From Streptomyces sp. F001 (lineage in GTDB: Bacteria; Actinomycetota; Actinomycetes; Streptomycetales; Streptomycetaceae): 64,000 nucleotides of DNA. Location: positions 53,499 to 117,498 of the forward strand of contig NZ_QZWF01000018.1 of the NCBI RefSeq assembly GCF_004187715.1, in the 5' to 3' direction. Below, in pieces: positions 26,167 to 35,081 of this stretch (positions are counted from its first letter, which is position 1; each line of letters begins with the position of its first letter). The notes below the pieces were generated by a model. The model had not been told where the DNA came from. It ran no database searches and was given only the letters and a program-made list of their open reading frames with translations. Position numbers and translations under genes: made by a program.

Positions 26167-27603
26167 ATGACCACCTTCGTGGACCGCGTCGAACTGCATG
26201 TCGCCGCGGGTAACGGAGGCCACGGCTGTGCCTCCGTCCACCGTGAGAAGTTCAAGCCGCTGGGCGGGCCCGACGGTGGCAACGGCGGGCGTGGCGGCGA
26301 CGTCATCCTCACCGTCGAGCAGTCGGTCACCACCCTGCTCGACTACCACCACTCCCCGCACCGCAAGGCCACCAACGGCAAGCCCGGTGAGGGCGGCAAC
26401 CGCTCCGGCAAGGATGGCCAGGACCTGATCCTGCCGGTGCCGGACGGAACCGTCGTGCTCGACAAGGCGGGCAATGTCCTCGCCGACCTGGTCGGGCAGG
26501 GGACGTCGTACGTCGCCGCGCAGGGCGGCCGGGGCGGGCTCGGCAACGCGGCGCTGGCCTCGGCGCGGCGCAAGGCGCCCGGGTTCGCGCTGCTCGGTGA
26601 GCCGGGGGATGTGCAGGACGTCGTCCTGGAGCTGAAGACGGTCGCCGATGTGGCGCTCGTCGGCTATCCGAGCGCCGGCAAGTCGTCGCTGATCTCCGTG
26701 CTGAGCGCCGCCAAGCCGAAGATCGCGGACTACCCGTTCACCACGCTGGTGCCCAACCTCGGTGTCGTGACCGCCGGTTCGACGGTGTACACCATCGCCG
26801 ACGTGCCGGGGCTCATCCCTGGCGCCAGCCAGGGCAAGGGGCTCGGCCTGGAGTTCCTGCGGCACGTGGAACGGTGCAGCGTGCTCGTGCACGTGCTGGA
26901 CACGGCGACGCTGGAGGCCGACCGCGACCCCGTCTCCGACCTCGACGTCATCGAGGCCGAGCTGCGCGAGTACGGCGGGCTCGGCAACCGGCCGCGGATG
27001 GTCGTGCTGAACAAGATCGACGTCCCGGACGGCAAGGACCTCGCCGAGATGGTGCGGCCGGACCTGGAGGCGCGTGGCTACCGCGTCTTCGAGGTGTCGG
27101 CGGTGGCGCACACGGGACTCAAGGAGCTGTCGTACGCGATCGCCGAGCTGGTCGCCAAGGCGCGCGCGGCCCGGCCGAAGGAGGAGGCGACGCGGATCGT
27201 CATCCGTCCGAAGGCCGTGGACGACGCGGGCTTCACCGTCGTACGCGAGGACGACGGCCTGTTCCGGGTGCGCGGTGAGAAGCCGGAGCGCTGGGTGCGG
27301 CAGACCGACTTCAACAACGACGAGGCCGTCGGCTATCTCGCCGACCGGCTCAACCGGCTCGGTGTCGAGGAGGAGCTGGTCAAGGCCGGCGCCCGCGCCG
27401 GGGACGGCGTGGCCATCGGGCCCGAGGAGAACGCCGTCGTCTTCGACTGGGAGCCGACCGTCATGGCCGGCGCCGAGATGCTGGGCCGGCGTGGCGAGGA
27501 CCACCGCCTGGAGGCGCAGCGGCCCGCGGTGCAGCGGCGCCGGGACCGGGAGGCGGAACGGGACGAGGTACAGCGGGAGTTCGACGACTTCGAGCCGTTC
27601 TAG
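26167..27603 (+). CDS. obgE: GTPase Obg/CgtA
   Basis: Essential ribosome-associated GTPase. In Streptomyces it controls the onset of aerial growth and senses GTP levels. 478 residues in three domains. The glycine-rich Obg fold (~1-158) includes GGNGGRGGDVIL and AQGGRGGLGNAA. The G domain has G1 GYPSAGKSSLIS, G3 DVPGLIPGA, G4 NKIDVPDG and G5 SAVAHTG. The actinobacterial C-terminal OCT domain (~350-430) is followed by a charged, Arg/Glu-rich tail. The ATG at 26167 is fixed by the family start TTFVDRVELHVAAG. Upstream CCCCAGGAGGCAC is a strong ribosome-binding site. Confidence 0.96.
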   Translation: MTTFVDRVELHVAAGNGGHGCASVHREKFKPLGGPDGGNGGRGGDVILTVEQSVTTLLDYHHSPHRKATNGKPGEGGNRSGKDGQDLILPVPDGTVVLDKAGNVLADLVGQGTSYVAAQGGRGGLGNAALASARRKAPGFALLGEPGDVQDVVLELKTVADVALVGYPSAGKSSLISVLSAAKPKIADYPFTTLVPNLGVVTAGSTVYTIADVPGLIPGASQGKGLGLEFLRHVERCSVLVHVLDTATLEADRDPVSDLDVIEAELREYGGLGNRPRMVVLNKIDVPDGKDLAEMVRPDLEARGYRVFEVSAVAHTGLKELSYAIAELVAKARAARPKEEATRIVIRPKAVDDAGFTVVREDDGLFRVRGEKPERWVRQTDFNNDEAVGYLADRLNRLGVEEELVKAGARAGDGVAIGPEENAVVFDWEPTVMAGAEMLGRRGEDHRLEAQRPAVQRRRDREAERDEVQREFDDFEPF

Positions 27604-27660
27604 CCGTTCTCAGGTGAACGGCCGGGGTTCGTCGCAAGGACCCCGCTGAACACCCGACAG

Positions 27661-27705
27661 ACCCGTTGCGGCAAGCACGCGTTTCCGTGCCCGCAACGGG
27701 TCTTC
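27661..27705 (+). terminator. Terminator after obgE
   Basis: 11-bp perfect stem ACCCGTTGCGG / CCGCAACGGGT enclosing a smaller GGCA-type hairpin, followed by CTTCTC. Confidence 0.8.
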
Positions 27706-27816
27706 TCGCGTCCCCCTGTTTGTCATGCACCCGCATCCCTGAGTTCAGCGGGCGGACCGCCCGGGCGCGTGAGCTTCCCCTTGTCCAAGAGGCCAGCGAG
27801 GCAAGGGAGTTCGCCG

Positions 27817-29367
27817 ATGACCGGTGCCGTATCGCCCGACCGACGCCGCTTTCTGACCGCATCAGCCGCCGTGCTCGGCGCCGCCGCCTCCGCCCAGCTG
27901 TGGCTGCCGTCCGCCGCCAGAGCGGCCGAAACCCCGCTGCCCGACGGGGTGTTCAGCCTCGGTGTGGCCTCCGGCGATCCGCTGCCCGACGGCATCGTGC
28001 TGTGGACCCGGCTCGCCCCCGACCCGCTGAACGGCGGCGGCATGCCCGAGCGCACGGTGTCGGTGGAGTGGGAGATCGCCGAGGACGCGCGGTTCAGCAG
28101 GGGCGTGCGGCGCGGAGTCGCCCAGGCGCGGCCCGAGTACGGGCACAGCGTTCATGTGGATGTACGGGGGCTGCGTCCGGGGCGTGACCACTGGTACCGC
28201 TTCCGCACCGGCGGTCAGCTCTCGCCCACCGGCCGCACCCGCACCGCACCGAGCCGGCAGAGCTCCGGCGGCACCCTGCGCGTCGCGCTCGCCTCCTGCC
28301 AGAACTGGCAGCACGGCTACTTCACGCCGTACGCCGACATGCTGGCCCAGGATCCGGACGTCGTGGTGTTCGTCGGCGACTACATCTACGAGTCCGTACC
28401 GTCGGCGACGGCCCTGCGCCGGCACGAGGGGACCGGTGAGCCGTACAGCCTCACCCAGTACCGCAACCGGTACGCCCAGTACCGCACCGACCCGGACCTC
28501 AAGGCGATGCACGCCGGTGCCCCGTTCGTGGTCACCTTCGACGACCACGAGGTCGACAACGACTTCGCCGGCGACATCCCGCAGGACCCCGACAAGCAGC
28601 CGCACGACGCGTTCGTGGCCCGGCTGACCGCGGCCTACCAGGCGTACTACGAGCACATGCCGGTCCGGGCGAGCGCCATCCCGAACGGCCCCCACATCCG
28701 GATGTACCGCCACCTGGAGTTCGGCCGCCTGGCCCGGCTCAACGTGCTGGACACCCGGCAGTACCGCAGCGACCAGGCGACCAGCCAGGCCGGCGCCATG
28801 GACCCGTCGCTCACCATGCTCGGCGCGGACCAGAAGCAGTGGCTGCTGAACAACCTGCACGACTCGCCCGCCCGCTGGAACCTGATCGCCTCGCAGATCA
28901 TGATGGCCGAGACCGATCTGCTGGTCGGCGAGGGCAAGCAGTGGTTCTACGACGCCTGGGACGGCTACCAGGCCGAACGCAACCAGTTCCTCAAGGAGTT
29001 CAGGAGCGTGCGCAACCCGGTCGTGCTGACCGGTGACCGGCACCTGACGATGATCAGCGACCTGAAGGAGGACTTCGCCGACCCGCGCTCCGCCGTCGTC
29101 GGCGCCGAGTTCGTCGGCACCTCCATCTCCAGCAACGGCGACCAGGACCAGGCCGCCTTCCGCAAGGAGTGGGACCCGCGCATGCCGGACAACCCGCACT
29201 GGAAGCTGCTCGATGCCCACCGCGGCTACCACCTCTTCGACATCCGCCGCGACGGCATCGACGCACGGGTCCGGGTCGTCGACACGGTACGGCAGCCGAA
29301 GGCGACACCGAGCACGCTGGCCCGGCTGCGGGTCGAGGCGGGCCGGCCCGGAGTGCGGCTGGTCTGA
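27817..29367 (+). CDS. phoD: Secreted alkaline phosphatase D (PhoD family), Tat substrate
   Basis: Phosphodiesterase/phosphatase exported by the twin-arginine pathway. 516 residues. The N-terminal Tat signal DRRRFLTAS plus hydrophobic core AAVLGAAASAQLWLP ends at an Ala-x-Ala site (SAARAAE, ~residue 35). The mature part has an Fn3-like N-terminal domain, then the PhoD metallophosphatase domain with metal ligands in VFVGDYIYE, FDDHEVDND and VLTGDRHLTM. The ATG at 27817 begins just before the Tat motif; upstream in-frame codons do not look like a signal peptide. A PhoP-type phosphate-control box was not recognised upstream. Monocistronic between two terminators. Confidence 0.93.
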   Translation: MTGAVSPDRRRFLTASAAVLGAAASAQLWLPSAARAAETPLPDGVFSLGVASGDPLPDGIVLWTRLAPDPLNGGGMPERTVSVEWEIAEDARFSRGVRRGVAQARPEYGHSVHVDVRGLRPGRDHWYRFRTGGQLSPTGRTRTAPSRQSSGGTLRVALASCQNWQHGYFTPYADMLAQDPDVVVFVGDYIYESVPSATALRRHEGTGEPYSLTQYRNRYAQYRTDPDLKAMHAGAPFVVTFDDHEVDNDFAGDIPQDPDKQPHDAFVARLTAAYQAYYEHMPVRASAIPNGPHIRMYRHLEFGRLARLNVLDTRQYRSDQATSQAGAMDPSLTMLGADQKQWLLNNLHDSPARWNLIASQIMMAETDLLVGEGKQWFYDAWDGYQAERNQFLKEFRSVRNPVVLTGDRHLTMISDLKEDFADPRSAVVGAEFVGTSISSNGDQDQAAFRKEWDPRMPDNPHWKLLDAHRGYHLFDIRRDGIDARVRVVDTVRQPKATPSTLARLRVEAGRPGVRLV

Positions 29368-29382
29368 CGCCCCGTACGGGAT

Positions 29383-29421
29383 ACGCCCTGGGCCTCACCG
29401 GAGTCCCAGGGCGTTTCCCTT
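29383..29421 (+). terminator. Terminator after phoD
   Basis: ACGCCCTGGG / CCCAGGGCGT 10-bp stem, 12-nt loop, followed by TTCCCTT. Confidence 0.8.
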
Positions 29422-29892
29422 ACCCTCGCCGAGACCGAAATGCTGCGGAATCTTGACCGGGAATTCCGCGCCAATGAGCTGCCGGACGGGCTGTATTCGC
29501 GGCTGATACGCAATGGCGCTGTGACGCACATGAAGAACACGTGCAGCCCGTCGCCGCAGGACGTGAAGATCTGCACCCGAAGGTCGCGGCACCCGTGCGG
29601 CACACGGCACCCGTCACGTCGCGTACCGTTCACCAGACGTCTTCCAAGGAACTGGTGAAGGTCCTCGGTCACCGCTGAGCCGTCACCAGGTCGCTCTCGG
29701 TGATCGCCAACTCCCTGTGGAGTTACTCACAGCAATTCCCGGGCGTCCACGGAAGGTCTCTCCGCTTCACCAGGCCTGCAAGGTGAATGACAGGTTGCGC
29801 GCACATATGCGGTAGTCATCGCTCACCTTGCATCGCGGTTACCCGGAGTGGGACCATTTGCAAGTTCCCAGTCGCCCCAAGGTAGGTCACCT
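29422..29892 (+). other. 470-bp intergenic region before the glycopolymer genes
   Basis: No gene that I can support. Composition is less GC-rich than the neighbours. Short reading frames exist on both strands (for example 29440-29658 plus, 29395-29610 minus) but lack ribosome-binding sites and streptomycete codon bias. A bulged hairpin (GGTGAATGAC near 29781 pairing with GTCAT and TCACC near 29815-29828) lies about 65 nt before the next start and may belong to a structured 5' leader or operator. No clear promoter hexamers recognised. Confidence 0.4.
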
Positions 29893-31389
29893 GTGTCACA
29901 GCACATAGCCAAGCCCCGTACCACCGCAGTGATCCTGGCCGGCGGTACCGGTCAGCGCGTGGGTCTGTCGATCCCGAAGCAGCTGCTGAAGATCGCCGGC
30001 AAGGCAGTCATCGAGCACACGCTGACCACCTTCGAGAAGGCCGACTCGATCGACGACATCATCGTGCTGATGGCGCCGGGTTATGTGCCCGACGTGGAGA
30101 AGATCGTCGCCAAGGCCGGGTTCACGAAGGTCTCCAGGATCATCGAGGGCGGCTCGACGCGGAACGAGACGACCGAGCGCGCCATCTCCGCTCTCGGTGA
30201 GGGCCTGGCCGAGGGCGAGGACCTCAACGTCCTCTTCCACGACGCCGTCCGCCCGCTGCTGTCGCAGCGCGTCATCGACGACTGCGTGGCCGCACTCGAG
30301 CGCTACCAGGCGGTCGACGTCGCCATCCCGTCCGCCGACACCATCATCGTGACCCGCACGCACGGCGAGGACGGCGAGTTCATCACCGAGATCCCGGACC
30401 GCTCCCGGCTGCGCCGCGGCCAGACCCCGCAGGCCTTCAAGCTGTCCACGATCAAGCGGGCCTACGAGGTCGCGGCCGGCGACCCCAACTTCCAGGCCAC
30501 GGACGACTGCACGGTCGTGCTCAAGTACCTGCCGGACGTGCCGATCCACGTCGTCGCGGGCGACGAGTACAACATGAAGGTCACCCAGCCCGTCGACGTC
30601 TTCATCGCCGACAAGCTGTTCCAGCTCGCCTCCACGGCCGCGCCGGAGCAGAACGGCGAGGAGGCCTACCGCGAGCTGCTCACCGGCAAGACCGTGGTCG
30701 TCTTCGGCGGTTCGTACGGCATCGGCAAGGACATCTGCGAACTCGCCGGGTCCTACGGCGCGAACGTCTACGCGCTGGGCCGCTCCACCACCGGCACGCA
30801 CGTCGAGAACCCGGAGGAGGTCGACGACGCGCTGTCCAAGGCGTACGCCGAGACCGGGCGCATCGACTACGTCGTCAACACCGCCGGCGTGCTGCGCATC
30901 GGCAAGCTGGCCGAGACCGACAACGCCACCATCGAGGAGGCGCTGAAGGTCAACTACCTGGCGCCGGTGCAGATCGCCCGTTCCGCGTACAAGTACCTCG
31001 CCGAGACCAAGGGCCAGTTGCTGCTGTACACCTCCAGCAGCTACACCCGAGGCCGCGCCGAGTACAGCCTCTACTCCTCGACCAAGGCCGCCATGGTGAA
31101 CCTCACCCAGGCCCTGTCCGACGAGTGGGCCGGCGACGGCATCCGCGTCAACTGCATCAACCCGGAGCGCACCGCCACCCCGATGCGCACCAAGGCGTTC
31201 GGCCAGGAGCCGGCGGGCTCGCTGCTGTCCTCCGAGGCCGTGGCCCGCACCTCGCTGGACGTGCTGCTGTCCGAGCTGACCGGCCATGTCATCGACGTCC
31301 GCCAGCAGGACCCGACGGCCGGCGCGAGCAGGGCCTCCGGCTTCGAGGCGGCGTTGGCCGGCGTCCTGGACCGTCAGGACGGCGTGTAA
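29893..31389 (+). CDS. Bifunctional cytidylyltransferase / SDR oxidoreductase (CDP-ribitol-type synthesis)
   Basis: Fusion of two enzymes in 498 residues. The N-terminal half (~1-235) is an IspD/TarI-type cytidylyltransferase with the CTP-binding signature AVILAGGTGQRVG, SIPKQLLKI and HDAVRPLLS. The C-terminal half (~255-495) is a short-chain dehydrogenase with nucleotide-binding VVVFGGSYGIGKD and catalytic YSLYSSTKAAM (YxxxK). The same arrangement occurs in Haemophilus Bcs1-type proteins, which reduce ribulose 5-phosphate and activate ribitol 5-phosphate to CDP-ribitol. By analogy this supplies CDP-ribitol (or a similar CDP-alditol) to the TagF-like polymerase downstream. GTG 29893 is chosen by homology start and an AAGG element 10 nt upstream. 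Confidence 0.85.
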   Translation: MSQHIAKPRTTAVILAGGTGQRVGLSIPKQLLKIAGKAVIEHTLTTFEKADSIDDIIVLMAPGYVPDVEKIVAKAGFTKVSRIIEGGSTRNETTERAISALGEGLAEGEDLNVLFHDAVRPLLSQRVIDDCVAALERYQAVDVAIPSADTIIVTRTHGEDGEFITEIPDRSRLRRGQTPQAFKLSTIKRAYEVAAGDPNFQATDDCTVVLKYLPDVPIHVVAGDEYNMKVTQPVDVFIADKLFQLASTAAPEQNGEEAYRELLTGKTVVVFGGSYGIGKDICELAGSYGANVYALGRSTTGTHVENPEEVDDALSKAYAETGRIDYVVNTAGVLRIGKLAETDNATIEEALKVNYLAPVQIARSAYKYLAETKGQLLLYTSSSYTRGRAEYSLYSSTKAAMVNLTQALSDEWAGDGIRVNCINPERTATPMRTKAFGQEPAGSLLSSEAVARTSLDVLLSELTGHVIDVRQQDPTAGASRASGFEAALAGVLDRQDGV

Positions 31390-31416
31390 TAATTGACGCC
31401 CATTAGATTTCGGTAA

Positions 31417-31465
31417 TTCAGGCCTCTGCGTGCGCCCGTTCACGGGTTGTTCGCAGAGGCCTGAA
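31417..31465 (+). terminator. Hairpin between cytidylyltransferase and TagF-like genes
   Basis: Perfect 14-bp stem TTCAGGCCTCTGCG / CGCAGAGGCCTGAA with an inner CCCGT/ACGGG hairpin. No T-run. It may be a terminator with partial read-through into the next gene 48 nt later. Confidence 0.65.
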
Positions 31466-31512
31466 CCGTAGGCGAACAAAACCGGCATCCCCCTCAAGAG
31501 CAGGTTTCCCAA

Positions 31513-33609
31513 GTGATTTCCACCGCTATACGCGTCGCCCGGGTGGGCAGCGCGGCCGAGCTGGCCGCGGCGGCCCTCATGATGCTGGGCTTCCCGGTGC
31601 TCATGCTGGCCGCGCTCGTCCCGAGCGTTCCCGCCTTCGCGGCCGCGGCCGCCGCGACGTATCTGGCGGACCACTATCTGCACCGCAAGGGCAGCTACCT
31701 GATCAACCGGCTCAGCAAGGTCCGGGCCGGTCTGTCGATCCGCTTCCTGATCCGGCAGCTGCTCCTGGTGCTGCTGCTGGCCCGGCTGTCCCTCTCGGAC
31801 GACCTGATCTTCTACGGCGCGATCGCCTGCTTCATCGCCTTCTACGGCCTCCAGGCCCCGCACGGCGCCCTGGTCACCCTGATCCGCAACCGCCGCCGGA
31901 TGCCGGTCGCCACCCGCAATGTCGACCTGGCCTCCCGCGTCCGCATCCCGGACGCCCCGTCGCGCCGACTGCTGCACCGCTCGGCCGAGAAGATGCTCCA
32001 CCTCGACCTCGCCGCGGTCGTCGGCGTGCTGGTCTCGGCCGCCGTCGACTCGGCCGTGGCCGGATTCGTCGGCATCGGTGTGACACTGGCCCTGGGCTGC
32101 GCGTACGTCCTCGCCCTGATGCCGTACGTCCGCGGCCGCCGGATCCCGCCGTGCGCCGAAGTCGTCCTGGCCGCCGTCGACGACTGGCTGCGCGAGTACC
32201 GGCCCGAGACGGTGCTGTACTTCTCCGGCTCCAAGGACTCGGCGTACCAGGTCAACATGTGGCTGGAGACCATGGAGCAGTTGGACTCCAGGCCGCTGAT
32301 CATCCTGCGCGAGCGGGCCATCCTGGACCGCATGGCGCCCACCACCGTCCCGGTCATCTGCGTGCCCGGAGGGGTGCACCTGATGAACATGGACCTGTCC
32401 ACGGTGCGGGTCGCGCTGTACGCGGCGAACGTCGGCAAGAACATCCACATGCTGCGCGTCCCGACGATGAAGCACGTCTTCATCGGCCACGGCGACAGCG
32501 ACAAGCTGGCCAGCGTCAACCCGTTCAGCAAGGTGTACGACGAGGTGTGGACGGCAGGCCGGGCGGGCCGCGACCGGTACGCCATCGCCGATGTCGGCGT
32601 CCGCGACGACGACATCGTGGAGGTCGGCCGCCCGCAGCTGGCGCCGATCGAGACCTGGCAGGGCGTGCCGGAAGGACCCCGCGGCGGAGCCGCTGATGGA
32701 CGCTGCCCCACGGTGCTCTATGCGCCCACCTGGGAGGGCTGGGACGGCAACCCGGGCAACACCTCGCTCGTGCTCGCCGGCGAGAACATCGTGAAGAAGC
32801 TGGTGAAGGCCGACCCGCCGGTCCGTGTCCTGTACAAGCCGCACCCCTTCACCGGCACCGTCAGCAAGGAGGCCGGCGCCGCCCACCGGCGCATCACGGC
32901 GCTGGTCGAGCAGGCCGCCGCCGAGCGCGCCGCCGACCCGCGCTTCACCGCCGACGCAGCCGCGCAGGCCGCCGCCAGGGCCGAGCTGGCCCGGATCGAG
33001 GCCCGGCTCGCCGAACTGTCCGGCGCCGGCGGCGAGAAGGGCGACGAGGCCGAGGCGACCCGCGACGGCCTGATCGACGTACGCAAGCACGAGGAGATCG
33101 CCCGGCTGCGCGCCGAGTGGAACGACGCCTACTGGCGTTCCTTCCCGGCGTACGAGCACCGGGTCATCACGGGCGCCGAGCCGCGTCTGTACGACTGCTT
33201 CAACGTCTCCGACGCGATGGTCTCCGACATCTCCAGCGTGGTCTCCGACTTCATCGCGAGCGGCAAGCCGTACGCGGTCACGGACTCGGCCGAGCTGGGC
33301 GTGGAGGAGTTCAAGCGGCAGAACACCGCGGTGCGCGCCGCCACGATCCTGTCCAACAGCGCCGCCGAACTGGGCGAGCTGCTGGCGGCGGTGCGCGACC
33401 CCGCGGCCGACCCGCTGGCCGAGGACCGGGGGGAGCTGAAGCGGTACCTGCTCGGACCGGACGAGCCGAAGTCCATCGACCAGTTCAACACCGCCGTGGC
33501 GAACCTCACACTGAAGGCCGAGACCCGCAACCTCGGCCAGGAGTCCCGGGCCGCGGCCGGTGCCGTGGAGGAGGTCGAGCCGGAGGACGCCGAACAACCG
33601 GCGCGCTGA
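31513..33609 (+). CDS. Membrane-anchored CDP-glycerol/ribitol phosphotransferase (TagF/TarL-like)
   Basis: Probable wall teichoic-type polymerase of 698 residues. The N-terminal ~215 residues hold about five hydrophobic helices (for example AAALMMLGFPVLMLAALVP and FLIRQLLLVLLLARLSL). The catalytic region (~220-640) has GT-B/TagF landmarks: the active-site histidine segment FIGHGDSDKLASVNPF, KVYDEVWTAG, LYKPHPFTG, and the second motif DAMVSDISSVVSDF. An Ala/Glu/Arg-rich helical insert (~465-515) interrupts the catalytic domain. The C-terminal tail is acidic. GTG start, no strong ribosome-binding site. In Streptomyces, TagF-like proteins of this region are linked to spore-wall polymer synthesis. 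The actual alditol is inferred only from the CDP-ribitol-type enzyme upstream. Confidence 0.85.
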   Translation: MISTAIRVARVGSAAELAAAALMMLGFPVLMLAALVPSVPAFAAAAAATYLADHYLHRKGSYLINRLSKVRAGLSIRFLIRQLLLVLLLARLSLSDDLIFYGAIACFIAFYGLQAPHGALVTLIRNRRRMPVATRNVDLASRVRIPDAPSRRLLHRSAEKMLHLDLAAVVGVLVSAAVDSAVAGFVGIGVTLALGCAYVLALMPYVRGRRIPPCAEVVLAAVDDWLREYRPETVLYFSGSKDSAYQVNMWLETMEQLDSRPLIILRERAILDRMAPTTVPVICVPGGVHLMNMDLSTVRVALYAANVGKNIHMLRVPTMKHVFIGHGDSDKLASVNPFSKVYDEVWTAGRAGRDRYAIADVGVRDDDIVEVGRPQLAPIETWQGVPEGPRGGAADGRCPTVLYAPTWEGWDGNPGNTSLVLAGENIVKKLVKADPPVRVLYKPHPFTGTVSKEAGAAHRRITALVEQAAAERAADPRFTADAAAQAAARAELARIEARLAELSGAGGEKGDEAEATRDGLIDVRKHEEIARLRAEWNDAYWRSFPAYEHRVITGAEPRLYDCFNVSDAMVSDISSVVSDFIASGKPYAVTDSAELGVEEFKRQNTAVRAATILSNSAAELGELLAAVRDPAADPLAEDRGELKRYLLGPDEPKSIDQFNTAVANLTLKAETRNLGQESRAAAGAVEEVEPEDAEQPAR

Positions 33610-33629
33610 CCGGCCACCCGCAACCCCTG

Positions 33630-33672
33630 TCGGCCCCCGAGAAGCACCTGCTTCTCGGGGGCCGAACGTTTT
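33630..33672 (+). terminator. Strong terminator after the TagF-like gene
   Basis: A 16-bp perfect stem (TCGGCCCCCGAGAAGC / GCTTCTCGGGGGCCGA), 4-nt loop, followed by ACGTTTT. One of the few classical intrinsic terminators in the window. Confidence 0.92.
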
Positions 33673-33803
33673 GACCCTGCTGCTCGTACTGTGATGTGGG
33701 TCACCAATGTGACCGACTCGGGCAACCGCTTGCTCCGGTACCCCGTCTATTAAGTAGCGATAGAGGAGATACGGGAGGAATCTTCCGTTAATGAGGGGGA
33801 AAC

Positions 33804-35027
33804 GTGACCGTGACGCAACCTGATGTCAGTGTGATCATCGGGGCGTACGAAGCGATGCCGTATCTGGTCGAGTGCCTGGCGTCGGTCGAGGCACAGACCA
33901 TCGACCCGGAGCGCATCGAGGTCATCGCGGTCGACGACGGGTCGACCGACGGTACGGGGGAGTACCTGGAGGAGTTCGCGGCCCGCGCGCCCATGCCGGT
34001 CACGGTGATCCGGCAGGAGAACTCCGGCGGGCCCAGCGGCCCGCGCAATGTCGGCCTGGGCAAGGCGGCCGGGCGGTACGTGTTCTTTCTCGACGCCGAC
34101 GACCGGCTGGGCGCCGAGGCACTGGAGCGGATGGTCGCCATGGCCGACCGCAACGGCACCGATGTGGTCCTCGGCCGGGTCGAGGGCGTCAACCGCTCGG
34201 CGCCCAAGTCGATGTGGGGCAGGACGCTGGAGCGTACGGACGTCTTCTCGTCCAAGATCAAGTTCACGCTCAGTGCGCAGAAGCTGTTCCGTCGCGAGTT
34301 GCTGGAGCGGCACGGGATGCGGTTCGACGAGTCCCTGTGGACCGGCGAGGATGCGCTGTTCACGATGGAGGCGTATCTGCGGGCGAACGGCGTCTCCGTG
34401 GTCGCCGACTACACCTGCTACTACCTGGTGGGCCGCGAGGACGGCAAGCACGTGACGAAGAGCGGCAGTTACACCCTGCGCTTCGACTCCGCGCGCGCCC
34501 TGATGCAGCTGATCGCCGACCTGGTCCCGGCGGGTGAGCGGCGCGAGGCGCTGATGGTCCGCCCCTTCCTGGTCACGCTGCTGCCGCAGTTCGGGCCGAA
34601 GTTCCTCACGGACAGCGAGGAGGTGCGGCGGCACAAGATGGAGCTGGCGAAACCGCTGATGGAGACGTACTGGCGGGACGGGATCGGACGCCGTATCAAG
34701 GTCCAGGAGCGGCTGCGGCTGCATCTGGTCGCCGAGCAGCGGCCCGAACTCCTCGTGGACGTCCTGCAGTTCCTCAAGGCCAAGAAGCAGCCGACGGCTC
34801 TCCTAGAGAAGAAGGGCCGCCGCCTGTACCTGGCCTACCCCCACTTCCGCGACCGCGCGGCCGGCGTCCCCGACTCCGTCTATCTCGCCGAGCCGCACGA
34901 GGCCCGCCCCTTCCCGGGGTACCGCAAGGGGGGCGCCGAGTCCCTGCTGCGCAGGGCGGCGCGCAAGGCACGGCGGATGCTGACGTCACGCTCGTCCACG
35001 CCCGGTGGACGGGCGGCTGCGGCATGA
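33804..35027 (+). CDS. Family 2 glycosyltransferase
   Basis: Inverting GT-A glycosyltransferase of 407 residues. N-terminal nucleotide-sugar-binding fold: VSVIIGAYEAMPYLVECLAS, VIAVDDGSTDGT, the acceptor loop SGGPSGPRNVGLG and the metal-binding DxD-type motif FFLDADDRLG (~residue 97). The C-terminal half contains the E-D segment LWTGEDALFTMEAY. No transmembrane helix, so it acts at the cytoplasmic membrane face on a lipid- or polymer-linked acceptor. GTG start preceded by AGGGGGAAAC. Located between the TagF-like polymerase and the pyruvyltransferase-like gene, which suggests it decorates or builds the same glycopolymer. Donor sugar unknown. Confidence 0.9.
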   Translation: MTVTQPDVSVIIGAYEAMPYLVECLASVEAQTIDPERIEVIAVDDGSTDGTGEYLEEFAARAPMPVTVIRQENSGGPSGPRNVGLGKAAGRYVFFLDADDRLGAEALERMVAMADRNGTDVVLGRVEGVNRSAPKSMWGRTLERTDVFSSKIKFTLSAQKLFRRELLERHGMRFDESLWTGEDALFTMEAYLRANGVSVVADYTCYYLVGREDGKHVTKSGSYTLRFDSARALMQLIADLVPAGERREALMVRPFLVTLLPQFGPKFLTDSEEVRRHKMELAKPLMETYWRDGIGRRIKVQERLRLHLVAEQRPELLVDVLQFLKAKKQPTALLEKKGRRLYLAYPHFRDRAAGVPDSVYLAEPHEARPFPGYRKGGAESLLRRAARKARRMLTSRSSTPGGRAAAA

Positions 35028-35073
35028 GAACGCGGGACGAGGCGGGGGGATCCCTCCGCCTCGTCCCGCGTTC
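35028..35073. terminator. Bidirectional terminator
   Basis: Perfect 18-bp inverted repeat (GAACGCGGGACGAGGCGG and its complement) with a 10-nt loop, immediately after the glycosyltransferase stop and 8 nt before the end of the convergent gene. It serves both directions. Confidence 0.9.
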
Positions 35074-35081
35074 TTGGTGCC

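Noticed and set aside
29440..29658. Small gene in the phoD to cytidylyltransferase gap
   Set aside because: No ribosome-binding site, poor codon bias and no recognisable protein feature on either strand.
29896..33597. Long minus-strand open frame opposite the cytidylyltransferase and TagF-like genes
   Set aside because: Antisense shadow of two genes with clear enzyme motifs; it spans an intergenic hairpin and has no recognisable domain or ribosome-binding site.
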